The notes beneath the pieces are model-generated. The model searched no databases and was not told where the DNA came from. It saw nothing but the letters and a program-made list of their open reading frames with translations. A stretch of DNA of 64,000 nucleotides from CAYFZO01 sp965211995 (GTDB lineage: Bacteria > Pseudomonadota > Gammaproteobacteria > Poriferisulfidales > Oxydemutatoraceae): contig OZ243040.1 of NCBI GenBank assembly GCA_965211995.1, positions 62,001 to 126,000 on the forward strand, read 5' to 3'. Made by a program: the position numbers and the translations under genes. Positions 1-9,169 of this stretch are shown piece by piece (the first letter of the stretch is position 1; each line of letters opens with the position of its first letter).

Positions 1-927
1 AACCGACAACCCGATAATGCGTCCGGGCACGCTGCGCTTGTGCTTCTCGTGGGTTGCGAAGAACGCGGCGTGGGGGCCGCCGTATCCCATCGGCACGCCG
101 AAACGCTGGGAGTTGCCGATGACGACGTCGGCGCCCATCTCGCCGGGCGGCGTCAGCAGCGCAAGCCCGAGAACGTCGGCGGCGACGGTGACCAGCGCGC
201 CGGCGGCGTGGGCTTTTGCGACCGGTTCGCGCAGGTCGCGCACCCGCCCGTCGGCGCCCGGATACTGTATCAGCACGCCGAACAGGTCGTATTTATCAAC
301 GTCGTCGCCGAACGGGTCGCCGACGACGGCTTCAAAGCCCATCGGCCCCGCGCGGGTCTGCACCACCTCGATCGTCTGCGAGAAGCAGTTCTTGTCGATC
401 AAGAAGACCTGCGCCGACTTTTTGGCGCACACGCGCTTCGACATCGCCATCGCTTCGGCCGCCGCCGTCGCTTCGTCGAGCAGCGAGGCGTTCGCGAGTT
501 CCATGCCGGTCAGGTCGCAGATCATCTGCTGGAAGTTGAGCAGTGCTTCGAGGCGCCCCTGGCTGATCTCGGCCTGGTAGGGGGTGTACGCGGTGTACCA
601 GGCCGGGCTTTCAAACACGTTGCGCAAGATGACCGTCGGGGTGACGGTGCCGTAGTAGCCGGCGCCGATCATCGAAGTAAACACATTGTTGCGCTCGCTT
701 AGATGCAGCAGGTCCGACAGCGCCGCACGCTCGTTGCGCGTTTCCGGCAGATTCAGCGGGCGCGAGGTCAGGATGTCGTCGGGCACCACCTTGTCGATCA
801 ATTCGTCGAGGGAGGCCAGCCCGAGCGCCGTGAGCATCGCGGCGACGTCCGCGTCGGACGGGCCGATGTGGCGGCTGACGAATTCGCTCGCGTATTCGAG
901 TTGCTTCAGGTTCGGCGCGGCGGTCAT
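1..927 (-). CDS. gcvP: Glycine dehydrogenase (decarboxylating), P-protein, N-terminal part
   Basis: P-protein of the glycine cleavage system: a PLP enzyme that decarboxylates glycine and passes aminomethyl to lipoyl-GcvH. Only the first 309 codons are inside the window; the gene continues past the left edge. The N-terminus has the FVSRHIGPSD block typical of long single-chain P-proteins, followed further on by GYYGT, GGPHAAFFA and KRSVPGRIIG blocks. The single-chain form is inferred, because the PLP lysine lies outside the window. The ATG at 927 starts 47 nt after the gcvH stop, so it is probably the last gene of a gcvT-gcvH-gcvP operon. The reading frame is open throughout. Confidence 0.93.
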   Translation of the reverse strand, partial: MTAAPNLKQLEYASEFVSRHIGPSDADVAAMLTALGLASLDELIDKVVPDDILTSRPLNLPETRNERAALSDLLHLSERNNVFTSMIGAGYYGTVTPTVILRNVFESPAWYTAYTPYQAEISQGRLEALLNFQQMICDLTGMELANASLLDEATAAAEAMAMSKRVCAKKSAQVFLIDKNCFSQTIEVVQTRAGPMGFEAVVGDPFGDDVDKYDLFGVLIQYPGADGRVRDLREPVAKAHAAGALVTVAADVLGLALLTPPGEMGADVVIGNSQRFGVPMGYGGPHAAFFATHEKHKRSVPGRIIGLSV

Positions 928-974
928 TGGGGCTTATCCTGTTGCGAAGCAGTGCGGACTTAGGCCGCGGCGCC

Positions 975-1355
975 CTATTCAAGCGTGGCTACGAAGTCCT
1001 TGTAAGCCGCCTCGTCCATCAGGCCGTCGAGTTGCGCTGCGTCCGCAAGTTTGACCTTGAACAGCCAGCCTTGCCCGTACGCGTCCTGATTGATGAGGGC
1101 GGGTGAATCATCGAGCGCCTGATTGGTCTCGACCACCTCGCCGCTGACGGGTGTGAACACGTCGTTGGCCGCTTTGACGGATTCGATGACGGCGACTTCC
1201 TTGTTTTGCTCGAGCGTGTCGCCGACGCCGGGCAACTCGACGAACACCAGTTCACCGATGGTTTCCTGGGCGTAGTCGGAAATGCCGACGGTGGCAACGC
1301 CGGCCTCGTCGAGACGCACCCATTCGTGGTCTTTGCTGAATTTGATTTCGCTCAT
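975..1355 (-). CDS. gcvH: Glycine cleavage system H protein
   Basis: A 126-residue lipoyl carrier that shuttles the aminomethyl group between the P, T and L proteins. The lipoylation site is Lys61 in ESVKAAND. The N-terminal KFSKDHEWV and the GELVFVELP block are standard for the family, and length is normal (about 125-130). The ATG overlaps the gcvT stop as ATGA, and an AAGGAGAA ribosome site lies just upstream inside gcvT. Translational coupling to gcvT is therefore likely. Confidence 0.97.
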   Translation of the reverse strand: MSEIKFSKDHEWVRLDEAGVATVGISDYAQETIGELVFVELPGVGDTLEQNKEVAVIESVKAANDVFTPVSGEVVETNQALDDSPALINQDAYGQGWLFKVKLADAAQLDGLMDEAAYKDFVATLE

Positions 1356-2518
1356 TGGTGTTCTCCTTGCCGGTTAAGCGTGTCAGGTTTCGGTGCCCGG
1401 TAGTAATGCGTCGGCACGAACGGCAGGGCGGTGACTTTTGCCGGGTGCCGCTTGCCGCGCACGTTGACCTCGAGGGGGGTCCCTGCGTCGGCGTATTGTG
1501 CGCCGACGTAGGCGATTGCGATAGGGCCTTGCGCGGTCGGGCCGAAGCAGCCCGACGTCACCTCGCCGACCGCGGCGTCCCCCGCCGCGGTGATCGCCGC
1601 GCCCGCGCGGGCGATGACGCGGCCTGCGGGGCGCAAGCCGACGCGCCGGCGCGGCGCGCCTTCGGCCAGTTGCCTGAGGATGACGTCGGCGCCGGCAAAG
1701 CCCCCTTGTTCACGGCGCGCTTGCGGGATCAGCCAGTTCATGCCGGCCTCCACCGGCGTAGTCGTTTCGTCAATATCGTTGCCGTACAGGCACAGGCCAC
1801 ATTCCATGCGCAGCGAATCGCGCGCGCCGAGGCCGACGGGTTCGACCTCGCTTTCGTCCAACAAGCGTTGCGCGAGCGCGACCGCGCGGTCCGAGGACAC
1901 CGAGATCTCGTAGCCGTCCTCGCCGGTGTAGCCGCAGCGGCTGACCGACACCCGCGCGTCTGCGAATTCGTAAAAGCGCTGCGACATGAAAGGCTGCACC
2001 GCGACGTCGCCGCCGAACAGCCGCGTCAGCACGGCGCTCGCGGCGGGGCCTTGCAGCGCCAGCAGCGATTTCTCAGCCGGCCTCTCGAGGCGGCAGTCGC
2101 CGAGGTGCTGCTCGACGTAGTCGCAGTCGGCCTGCTTGCGCGCGGCGTTGAACACCATCATCAGCCTGCCGGATTCCTCGCCGAACGGGCGCGTGATAAT
2201 GACGTCGTCAACGATGCCGCCGCGTTGGTTGAGCAGCACCGTGTAGCGTTGGCGGCCGGGCTTGAGGCCGGCGACGGCGGCCGGCACGAGCCGCTCAATG
2301 ACGGCGTCGGGGTTGCCGCCGACCAGTTGCACCTGCCCCATGTGCGAAACGTCGAACAGGCCCGCCTGCGCGCGCGTGTGCAGATGCTCCTGGATAATGC
2401 CCCCGGCGTAATTCAACGGCATCGAATAACCGGTGAACGGCACCATCTTCGCGCCCGCCGCAACGTGCAAATCGTAAAGCGCGGTTCTTTTCAGGTCCTG
2501 CGGGTCGGTGTGTGACAT
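1352..2518 (-). CDS. gcvT: Aminomethyltransferase (glycine cleavage T protein)
   Basis: A 388-residue tetrahydrofolate-dependent aminomethyltransferase that releases ammonia and makes 5,10-methylene-THF from aminomethyl-GcvH. Visible family blocks are MVPFTGYSMPLNY near the N-terminus, FDVSHMGQ, GYTGEDGYEI and LRMECGLCLYGNDID, the last containing residues of the folate site. Length is normal. The ATG at 2518 has a GGAGG ribosome site 9 nt upstream. It is first in the gcv operon, after about 580 nt with no convincing gene except tRNA-Gln at its far end. I looked for a glycine riboswitch in this leader and did not find one. Confidence 0.97.
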   Translation of the reverse strand: MSHTDPQDLKRTALYDLHVAAGAKMVPFTGYSMPLNYAGGIIQEHLHTRAQAGLFDVSHMGQVQLVGGNPDAVIERLVPAAVAGLKPGRQRYTVLLNQRGGIVDDVIITRPFGEESGRLMMVFNAARKQADCDYVEQHLGDCRLERPAEKSLLALQGPAASAVLTRLFGGDVAVQPFMSQRFYEFADARVSVSRCGYTGEDGYEISVSSDRAVALAQRLLDESEVEPVGLGARDSLRMECGLCLYGNDIDETTTPVEAGMNWLIPQARREQGGFAGADVILRQLAEGAPRRRVGLRPAGRVIARAGAAITAAGDAAVGEVTSGCFGPTAQGPIAIAYVGAQYADAGTPLEVNVRGKRHPAKVTALPFVPTHYYRAPKPDTLNRQGEHQ

Positions 2519-2600
2519 GCTCTTGCCTCCGATTAAGATTATAGGCTTCCCCGGGCGGGGGCTTGAAACCGGCTTTTATCAGTATTTTTGCAATGTATTG

Positions 2601-2657
2601 AAAACCCCCGGCGGACACAAGGCCCCGGCGTTAAGCACGGCAACGCCCCGCCGGGGG
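2601..2657 (-). terminator. GC-rich branched hairpin with T run in the gcvT leader
   Basis: On the minus strand, a 10-bp outer stem (2605-2614 with 2648-2657) encloses a 6-bp inner stem, GGCGTT/AACGCC (2627-2632 with 2642-2647), with a 12-nt bulge on one side. It is followed by TTTT. It lies about 85 nt before the gcvT start. It could terminate the tRNA-Gln transcript or act as an attenuator of the gcv operon. The sequence shows the hairpin only; the role is inference. Confidence 0.5.
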
Positions 2658-2886
2658 TGTATAACCGGCATTCGCCGGCGGGCGAATAATCCGCCGTTCC
2701 CGGCAGACGGGCATGGTGGGAGAGTCAGCGGGGAGGCAGCGCTCAGGTGGTGATTTGGGCGCAACAGCATGTGAAACGGCGCTGTTATTACGTGCTGAAA
2801 ACCGCTTACGCGGAAATTAAACCGCATCAGCGGACGCAATTCGAGAAAGAGAAAAAGAGGTTTGAAAGGCGGCGGGGATCAAGACT

Positions 2887-2990
2887 GAAGCCCCATGGCA
2901 TTTCTGCTACAGGGCTTCGGATGCTCTTTCCACACATGGTGGATGAGACTGCCGACTATTGTCGTCTAACGGTATTTTTTTGCAATGGCG
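2887..2990. other. Run of small hairpins between tRNA-Gln and gcvT, candidate structured RNA
   Basis: Three consecutive inverted repeats fill about 100 nt. GAAGCCC/GGGCTTC (2887-2893 with 2912-2918) has an inner TGGCA/TGCTA stem; on the minus strand its loop reads GAAA, a GNRA tetraloop. TCCAC/GTGGA follows near 2930-2944. An AGAC...GTCT element with inner GAC/GTC is followed on the + strand by ATTTTTTT. No known RNA family was recognised and the transcribed strand is not clear. Confidence 0.3.
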
Positions 2991-3100
2991 TGGTTGTCAA
3001 GCGGGGATAAGAATATAAAATTGTTTATATATCAAAAACTCATAAATAAGATGGCCCGTTTCCCCGCCAGTTGGGCAAATGTCGGTTCCGCCATTGAAAA

Positions 3101-3174
3101 TGGCTGGGGGAGAGGGATTCGAACCCCCGCCGGCGGAGTCAGAGTCCGCTGTCCTACCACTAGACGATCCCCCA
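3101..3174 (-). tRNA. glnU: tRNA-Gln (anticodon CUG)
   Basis: On the minus strand the 74-nt gene starts TGGGGGATCGTCTAG and ends with encoded CCA. The 7-bp acceptor stem TGGGGGA/TCCCCCA, the anticodon arm GCGGA-CTCTGAC-TCCGC with anticodon CTG, and the T loop GGTTCGAATCC are all intact. The start TGGGG with discriminator G is typical of bacterial tRNA-Gln. It sits 12 nt upstream of the antiporter stop, as a separate unit. Confidence 0.96.
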
Positions 3175-3186
3175 GCGGATAAACGC

Positions 3187-4440
3187 CTATTCTAACCGCT
3201 TGGCCAGCGCCTCGAGCGCGCTGCTTTGCACGAGCAGCGTGAACAGCACCACGCCGTAGGCGATTGCCTGCACCGTGAACCAGTAGTCGAGCGCGAGCGG
3301 CAGCGACAGCGCGAGCGCCATCGTGAAAGCGCCGCGGACGCCGCCGAGGGCGATCAGGTGCTGCTCTTTGAACGTGACGGGCTTGGCTTTGTAAGTCGTC
3401 AGGTTGAACAGCGGGAAACTGCCGTAAATCACGACCGCGCGCGAGATCAGCGCCGCCGCGATGCCGATCAGCATCGCGAGCCACTGCCCGGTGAACAGGC
3501 CGAAGGTGATGGTCACGCCGGCGAGCAGGAAGATCATGGACTCCGAGATATACGCGAGAAAAGACCAGATCCTGTTGAGCGAGGAACTCGCTTCTTCCTC
3601 GTCGCCGCGGCGAATGAACGCGCCCATCATGACGCCGCAGACCAGCACCGCCATGATGCCCGACACGCCTACCGCCTCGCTGTCCGCGATCAGGTAGGAA
3701 CCGTACGCGCACAGCAGGGTGACGCCGCCCTGCGCGTTGGCGTCGCGCAATTTGCGTATCAGGATGCAGCCCGGGATCGCGATCAACGTGCCGAGCGCGC
3801 CGCCGCCGAAGAACACCAGCAGGAAATTGAAGATTGCGTCGCCGTAAGGCATTGCGGCAACCGTGCCTTCGGCCAGCGCGACGCCGATCGTGGCGATGAT
3901 CAAAAACAGGATCAGTGCGGTCGCGTCGTTGAGCAGGCTTTCGCCTTCAATAAGGGTCTTGAGCCGTGCGGGCAGCGGGCAGCGTTGCGCGATCGAGGTG
4001 ACCGCGGTGGGGTCGGTCGGCGCGATCACCGCGCCCGCGAGCAGGGCGGCAATCCACGGGAAGCCGTGCGGGCTGCCGACCATGAAGTAAATGACCACGG
4101 CGCCGATCAAGGTCGCGCTCAGCAGCAACGGCACCGCGAGCACCAGGATCGGCACGATGTTTTCGACGAACTTGCCGACGTCCATGCGAAACGCCGCGTC
4201 GAACACCAGCGCGGGCAGGAACACGTAAAAGATCAGGTCGTGGAAGTTGGTCCAGCGGATGCCGGTGTCCACGCCTTGCGCGACCAGCAGTTCGGAGCCG
4301 AGAAAGCCGATCACGATCAGCACAAAACTGTGCGGCAGGCGCAGCGCGCGTGCGAGCGGGGCCGAGAAAATCAGGATCGCGAGGACGCTGATCAGCATCG
4401 CGATGAGATAGGCGATACCGGTGTCCGCGCCGTGTTCCAT
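3187..4440 (-). CDS. Cation/proton antiporter, CPA1 (NhaP-type) family
   Basis: A 417-residue inner-membrane protein with roughly a dozen hydrophobic segments. It carries the CPA1 signatures APTDPTAVTSIA and GESLLNDATALI, which hold the acidic residues of the ion path, and a later GGVRGAFTMALAL segment. It probably exchanges Na+ or K+ for H+; the ion cannot be told from sequence. The ATG at 4440 (MEHGADTG) is chosen because the open frame upstream is basic, non-membrane and overlaps the next gene. The gene ends 25 nt after the upstream flavoprotein region begins, so the two may be co-transcribed. Confidence 0.88.
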   Translation of the reverse strand: MEHGADTGIAYLIAMLISVLAILIFSAPLARALRLPHSFVLIVIGFLGSELLVAQGVDTGIRWTNFHDLIFYVFLPALVFDAAFRMDVGKFVENIVPILVLAVPLLLSATLIGAVVIYFMVGSPHGFPWIAALLAGAVIAPTDPTAVTSIAQRCPLPARLKTLIEGESLLNDATALILFLIIATIGVALAEGTVAAMPYGDAIFNFLLVFFGGGALGTLIAIPGCILIRKLRDANAQGGVTLLCAYGSYLIADSEAVGVSGIMAVLVCGVMMGAFIRRGDEEEASSSLNRIWSFLAYISESMIFLLAGVTITFGLFTGQWLAMLIGIAAALISRAVVIYGSFPLFNLTTYKAKPVTFKEQHLIALGGVRGAFTMALALSLPLALDYWFTVQAIAYGVVLFTLLVQSSALEALAKRLE

Positions 4441-4465
4441 GTCGGTTGCCCGTGAACGCGCCGTG

Positions 4466-5974
4466 CTAATGGACGGCCGGCGCCACGACCGGATGCAGTT
4501 CGTCGAGTCCGACCGACAGCCCGTTTTCGCCGACGACGCGCGCATGGAGGCGCTTGAGTTCGCGCGGTTCGTTGACACCGCAGGAATGGGCGATGACGCC
4601 CACCTCTTTGGTCATCCGCTTCGCGTAGGTATAAACGCGGACGGCTTTGTCTTCGGGCACCAGGCCCGCCTGCAGGCGCTTGTTGTGCGTGGTGATGCCG
4701 GTGGGGCAGGTGTTCTTGTTGCACTGCAACGCCTGGATGCAGCCGAGCGCAAACATAAAGCCGCGCGCCGACACCGTGAAGTCGGCGCCCATGCACAAGG
4801 CCCAGGCGATGTCCGCCGGCGTGACCAATTTGCCCGAGGTGATGACCCGGATGCGTTCGCGCAGGCCGTATTCGTTCAATTTATCCACTGCCAGCGGCAG
4901 GCTCTCACGCAGCGGCAGCCCCATGTCGTCTATCAGCGGCATCGGCGCGGCGCCGGTGCCGCCGTCGGCGCTGTCCACCGTGATGAAGTCGGGAGCCGAC
5001 TCGACGCCGCGCTCGCGTATTTCCTTAAACAGGCTGTCGAGCCAGCCGCGCGCGCCCATTACCGCCTTGAACCCGACCGGCTTGCCGGTGACGTCGCGGA
5101 TGCGGTTCAGCACGCCGAGCAGTTCGCCGTTGTCGTGAATCTCAGGGTGACGGTTGGGGCTGATCGCGTCCCCGCCCGGCCGGATGCCGCGGATGGCCGC
5201 GATCTCTTCGGTGACTTTGCCGCCGGGTAGAATGCCGCCTTTGCCGGGTTTTGCGCCCTGGCTCAGTTTGAGTTCAAACATCTTCACCTGCTCGTGGGCG
5301 GCGACTTCCCTGAGCTTGTCGTCGCTGAGTTCGCCGTCGAGCGTACGCACGCCGTTCTTGGCGGTGCCGATCTGAAACACAATGTCGGCGCCGCCCGCGA
5401 GATGATGCGGCGACAGGCCGCCCTCGCCGGTGTTCATCCAGCAGCCCGCCATCTTTGCGCCTTGCGACAGCGCCAGCACCGCGGGCTTTGAGATCGCGCC
5501 GTAACTCATGCCGGAGATGTTGAACAGCGAGGAGGTGGTGTAGGGTTCGCGGCAACGGGGCCCGATTGTGATCGCGCGCGGTTCGACCGCGTCTTCGGTC
5601 AGCGTCGGGAACGGGCAGTTCACGAACAGCACGGTACCCGACTTGCGCAAGTCTCTGGTCGAACCGAAAGCAACGGTCGTATCCATGTCCTTGCAGGCGC
5701 GGTAAATCCACGAGCGTTGCGCGCGGTTGAACGGCAATTCCTCGCGGTCCATCGCGAAAAAATACTGGCGGAAAAACTCGCCGAGATGCTCGAAGAAATA
5801 CCGGAAGCGTCCGATGACCGGGTAGTTGCGCCGCACCGTCTGCTTGGTCTGGGTGACGTCGGCGACGTACAGGAAAGCGATGACCACGGTGGCGGCGAGC
5901 AGGCTGATCATCAGCAGCGCAAGCAGATACTGCCCGAAAGTGGATACTAGCGTCGCAACGTCCTGCTGGAACAT
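4466..5974 (-). CDS. FMN-binding glutamate-synthase-family protein with N-terminal membrane anchor
   Basis: A 502-residue protein with one hydrophobic helix at about residues 10-40, then the FMN/iron-sulfur half of the GltB large subunit. Family motifs include SGMSYGAIS, GEGGLSPHH, KPGKGGILPGGKV, SADGGTGAAP and the cluster motif CNKNTCPTG, preceded by another Cys (GCIQALQC), matching the [3Fe-4S] spacing. The glutaminase domain and the gltD partner are absent, so it is not a complete glutamate synthase; its substrate is unknown. The ATG at 5974 has GGGAGG at good spacing and is preferred over a TTG at 5992. Confidence 0.85.
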   Translation of the reverse strand: MFQQDVATLVSTFGQYLLALLMISLLAATVVIAFLYVADVTQTKQTVRRNYPVIGRFRYFFEHLGEFFRQYFFAMDREELPFNRAQRSWIYRACKDMDTTVAFGSTRDLRKSGTVLFVNCPFPTLTEDAVEPRAITIGPRCREPYTTSSLFNISGMSYGAISKPAVLALSQGAKMAGCWMNTGEGGLSPHHLAGGADIVFQIGTAKNGVRTLDGELSDDKLREVAAHEQVKMFELKLSQGAKPGKGGILPGGKVTEEIAAIRGIRPGGDAISPNRHPEIHDNGELLGVLNRIRDVTGKPVGFKAVMGARGWLDSLFKEIRERGVESAPDFITVDSADGGTGAAPMPLIDDMGLPLRESLPLAVDKLNEYGLRERIRVITSGKLVTPADIAWALCMGADFTVSARGFMFALGCIQALQCNKNTCPTGITTHNKRLQAGLVPEDKAVRVYTYAKRMTKEVGVIAHSCGVNEPRELKRLHARVVGENGLSVGLDELHPVVAPAVH

Positions 5975-6901
5975 GAGGCCTCCCGTTCGCAAAGCGTGAG
6001 AGTAAGTTATCTAACAAGCGGTTTCAAGGCGTTGTACGAGTCCATCACGGACGGCACGACCGGCGAGGGATGCTTGCCGAGATTCGGAGGTGCCCCGCGT
6101 CAACGTCAAATCTCGGCCGGCTCGCGCGCGCCGGTTCGGGCGGCGCCGGGCCGGCGGCGGCGTGTTCGGCACTCTCGAGCGGGGGTTCATGCCGCCGGGT
6201 TACGCTTGCTTCGCTTGAGGGTCCGGCGCCGGAAGTATCAAGGCTCGCCGGCTGAGCTTGAGCGCAGGCGGCGGCGTGAGTTTCCCGGAAGCGAAGCACA
6301 TTGATCCGGTGTGGGACGCGGTCGTTCATCTCCCCACTCTGCCTGATCCGGACAACGCGGTAAAACCCCCCGATGCGATGGCTGTCGCACCGGATTTGCA
6401 AGGTCTCTGCTCCGGCTTGGAGGAGTGCCGTCTGTTTCTGAGTGATGTATGCAGTCCCCCTAATGCGGTGGCCGCTGCACCGGATTTGCAAGGTCTCTGC
6501 TCCGGTTTGGAGGAGGCCGGATGCAAGTCCGAAGTGCGGCGTTGGCCCGTTATTCTCCGGTGCCCGCCCGCGTCGTTTTTTGTATTTCCCCTACCGGCCG
6601 GGCTGCGCCCGGCCGACTTGTCCTCAGGGGTGGAGTGATTTTCAGCGGCCTGCTCTTTGTTCCTTTTGTCGCACTTCGGACTGGTAGTTTGCGAGTGCCT
6701 TATGTTTCTAAACCCAGACAGGCGTTTGCCCGCGAACGCGGGGAGCCGGCGAAACACGAGGTGCCGCAGACGCCTGTTTCACTCGGCACAAAGGAATGGG
6801 TTCTTGCCGCGCAGCGGACTTGAATCCGGCGGATAACGACGCCCGCGAGCATAACGGGTGCAACGCCGCCCGCGGGGGCGTATGGCGGGAGCGGCAGCCT
6901 T
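5975..6901. other. Intergenic stretch without a supported gene
   Basis: About 930 nt with no open frame that resembles a known protein. It holds the 90-bp-period repeat at 6366-6515 and a perfect 9-bp GC hairpin at 6595-6615 (loop of 3), which may end transcripts from rpiA but lacks a clean T run. It may be decayed coding DNA; I could not identify a source. Confidence 0.5.
6366..6515. repeat. Two 60-bp direct repeats at 90-bp spacing
   Basis: 6366-6425 and 6456-6515 match at about 55 of 60 positions, sharing a core CACCGGATTTGCAAGGTCTC. The 30 nt between the copies is not repeated. No protein or mobile element is recognised around them. Confidence 0.8.
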
Positions 6902-7567
6902 TTATGCGGTTGCGGTAAGCGTTTCGACGCCGCCGCCGCCGCCGAGCAGCAGAACGTCCGCCGGGCGCCGCGCGAACAGGCCGACGCCGACGACGCCGGT
7001 CATCTGGTTGAGTTGCTCCTCGAGTGCGACCGGGTCGGTCATGTCGAGGCCGCGCACGTCGAGGATCTCGTTGCCGTTGTCGGTGACGAAGCCTGTGCGC
7101 AATTCGGGGGTGCCGCCGTGCACCGTGAGTGTGCGCGCGATCAGGCTGCGCGCCAGCGGGATCACTTCGACCGGCAGTGGGAAAGCGCCGAGACGCGCGA
7201 CGAGTTTCGAGCGGTCGGCGATGCACACGAAGCGCCGGCTTGCCGCGGCGACGATCTTCTCGCGCGTGAGCGCGCCGCCGCCGCCCTTGATCAGGCGCAG
7301 ATGCCGGTCGGCTTCGTCGGTGCCGTCAACGTACAGCGGCAGGTCGCCGACGGCGTTGAGGTCCAGCACCGCGATGCCTTGCTCCTCAAGCAGTTCGCGG
7401 CTGGCCTCGGAGCTTGCGACCGCGCCTTCGATGCGCCGCCTGACCGCGCCCAGTGCGCGGATGAAGCAGTTGGCGGTCGAGCCGGTGCCGACGCCGACGA
7501 CGTCGCCGTTTTGAATGTATTCGAGCGCGGCTTCGGCGGCTTTTTGTTTGTGATCGTCGGCGGGCAT
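6902..7567 (-). CDS. rpiA: Ribose-5-phosphate isomerase A
   Basis: A 221-residue cytosolic enzyme interconverting ribose-5-phosphate and ribulose-5-phosphate in the pentose phosphate pathway. Motifs are VGVGTGSTAN (phosphate loop), DGTDEAD (catalytic aspartates) and KGGGGALTREKI (catalytic Glu). Length matches the family (about 219). The start at MPADDHKQKA (7567) is preferred, because the extended frame to 7627 runs into the ilvA start region and lacks family similarity. It is divergent from ilvA with a 65-bp shared control region. Confidence 0.95.
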   Translation of the reverse strand: MPADDHKQKAAEAALEYIQNGDVVGVGTGSTANCFIRALGAVRRRIEGAVASSEASRELLEEQGIAVLDLNAVGDLPLYVDGTDEADRHLRLIKGGGGALTREKIVAAASRRFVCIADRSKLVARLGAFPLPVEVIPLARSLIARTLTVHGGTPELRTGFVTDNGNEILDVRGLDMTDPVALEEQLNQMTGVVGVGLFARRPADVLLLGGGGGVETLTATA

Positions 7568-7632
7568 TGCGTCAATCCGGTGGCAGCGGCGATAATTGAG
7601 ACCGCAAGCACGGATTATAAGGGCCATGAGCG

Positions 7633-9144
7633 GTGAGTAGTGAGTACATAGAAAAGATCAACAACGCCAGAGTGTATGAGGTGGCGGGTGTTTCGCCTCT
7701 CGACGAGGCGCGTTGCCTGTCCGAGCGTCTCGGCAACCGCGTGCTGCTCAAGCGCGAGGATACGCAGCCGATATTCTCGTTTAAGTTGCGCGGCGCGTAC
7801 AACAAGATCATAAACCTTGTGCAAGCGGGAGCGGACGGCGTGATCGCGGCTTCGGCGGGCAATCACGCGCAGGGGGTCGCGCTCGCCTGCCACAAACTCG
7901 GCATCCGGGCGCTGATCGTGATGCCGCGCACGACGCCCGCGATCAAAGTCGCCGCGGTGCGCCGCCGCGGCGCTGAAATCGTGTTCTGCGGCGACACTTA
8001 CGACCAGGCGTTTGCGCACGCGCGCGACCTCGCGACCGAAAACGGCATGCCGCTGGTGCCGCCGTACGACGACCCCGACGTCATCGCCGGGCAGGGGACG
8101 ATCGGCAAGGAAATTCACGAGCAGCACCCCGCGGATATCGAGGCGGTGTTCGTGCCGGTCGGCGGCGGCGGGCTGATCGCGGGAATCGGCGTTTATCTGA
8201 AGCACGTGCGTCCCGGCACCCGCGTCATCGGGGTCGAGCCGGAAGACGCGCCGTCTCTGCACGCCGCGCTCGAGAAAGGGGAGCGCGTAATGCTCGATCA
8301 GGTCGGCCTGTTCGCCGACGGCGTCGCGGTCAGGCAGGTCGGCGAGGAGAACTTCCGCGTCGCGCGCGAGGTCGTTGACGAAGTCGTGCTCGTGACCACC
8401 GACGAGATCTGCGCGGCGATCAAGGACAACTTCGACGACACCCGTGCGCTCGCCGAACCCGCCGGCGCGCTCGCGCTCGCGGGGCTGAAAAAATACGTCG
8501 CGGAACACGCGCTTAAACGGCGCACCCTGGTCGCGGTGATCTCCGGCGCGAACGTCAACTTCGACCGCCTCAAGCACGTCGTCGAGCGCTACGAGATCGG
8601 CGAGAACGCCGAATCATTGTTCGCGGTCACGATCCCCGAGCGTGCGGGCAGTTTTCTGCAGTTTTGCCGCATCGTCGGCAAGCATACGATCACCGAGTTC
8701 AATTACCGTTACGCCGACGCGCTGCGGGCGCACGTGTTCGTCGGGGTTCGCTTCGAGAACGCGTCGAAGGAAAAGTTCGGGGTTGTTGCCGGGCTCAGGG
8801 AAAACGGCTACGGGGTACTCGACATTTCGGATAACGAAATGGCGAAACTGCATTTGCGGCACATGGTCGGCGGGCGCGCGCGCGGGGTGGAGAACGAGCG
8901 CCTGTACCGCTTCCAGTTTCCGGAGAGGCCGGGCGCGCTGCTCGAATTTTTGGAGAAGATGCCGCAGGAATGGAACATCAGCCTGTTCCATTACCGCAAC
9001 CACGGTGCGGCTTACGGCAGGGTGCTCGCCGGCATTCAGGTGCCCGACGAGGGAATGCCCGCGTTGCGGAAATTTATGAAAGCGCTGGGTTATCGCTATC
9101 AGGAGGAGAGCGGCAACCCCGCCTATCCGCTGTTTTTGCGGTGA
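7633..9144 (+). CDS. ilvA: Threonine deaminase, biosynthetic, with two C-terminal ACT-like domains
   Basis: A 503-residue PLP enzyme turning threonine into 2-oxobutanoate, the first step of isoleucine synthesis. The PLP lysine lies in SFKLRGAYN, with SAGNHAQGVA and the phosphate-binding VGGGGLIAGIG following. Two regulatory domains start near residue 335 (FAVTIPERAGSFLQF) and residue 429 (RFQFPERPGALLEF). This marks the isoleucine-feedback-controlled biosynthetic type, not the short catabolic one. The start is a GTG at 7633, since no ATG fits the conserved N-terminus. Confidence 0.96.
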   Translation: MSSEYIEKINNARVYEVAGVSPLDEARCLSERLGNRVLLKREDTQPIFSFKLRGAYNKIINLVQAGADGVIAASAGNHAQGVALACHKLGIRALIVMPRTTPAIKVAAVRRRGAEIVFCGDTYDQAFAHARDLATENGMPLVPPYDDPDVIAGQGTIGKEIHEQHPADIEAVFVPVGGGGLIAGIGVYLKHVRPGTRVIGVEPEDAPSLHAALEKGERVMLDQVGLFADGVAVRQVGEENFRVAREVVDEVVLVTTDEICAAIKDNFDDTRALAEPAGALALAGLKKYVAEHALKRRTLVAVISGANVNFDRLKHVVERYEIGENAESLFAVTIPERAGSFLQFCRIVGKHTITEFNYRYADALRAHVFVGVRFENASKEKFGVVAGLRENGYGVLDISDNEMAKLHLRHMVGGRARGVENERLYRFQFPERPGALLEFLEKMPQEWNISLFHYRNHGAAYGRVLAGIQVPDEGMPALRKFMKALGYRYQEESGNPAYPLFLR

Positions 9145-9169
9145 CCGGGTCGCCGCGCCGCGCCGGCGG

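Noticed and set aside
1355..2515. 386-codon open frame on the + strand opposite gcvT
   Set aside because: It is the antisense shadow of gcvT; GC-rich codons leave several frames open. The minus-strand protein is an unmistakable GcvT.
2747..3010. 87-codon + strand frame over the structured leader
   Set aside because: No ribosome site or family similarity, and it runs through several perfect hairpins; RNA structure explains the region better.
2519..3100. Glycine riboswitch before gcvT
   Set aside because: Looked for the conserved aptamer segments on the minus strand and found none.
6595..6615. GC hairpin as a firm rpiA terminator
   Set aside because: The stem is perfect but neither strand has a T run after it, and it lies 290 nt beyond rpiA, so it is only noted within the intergenic entry.
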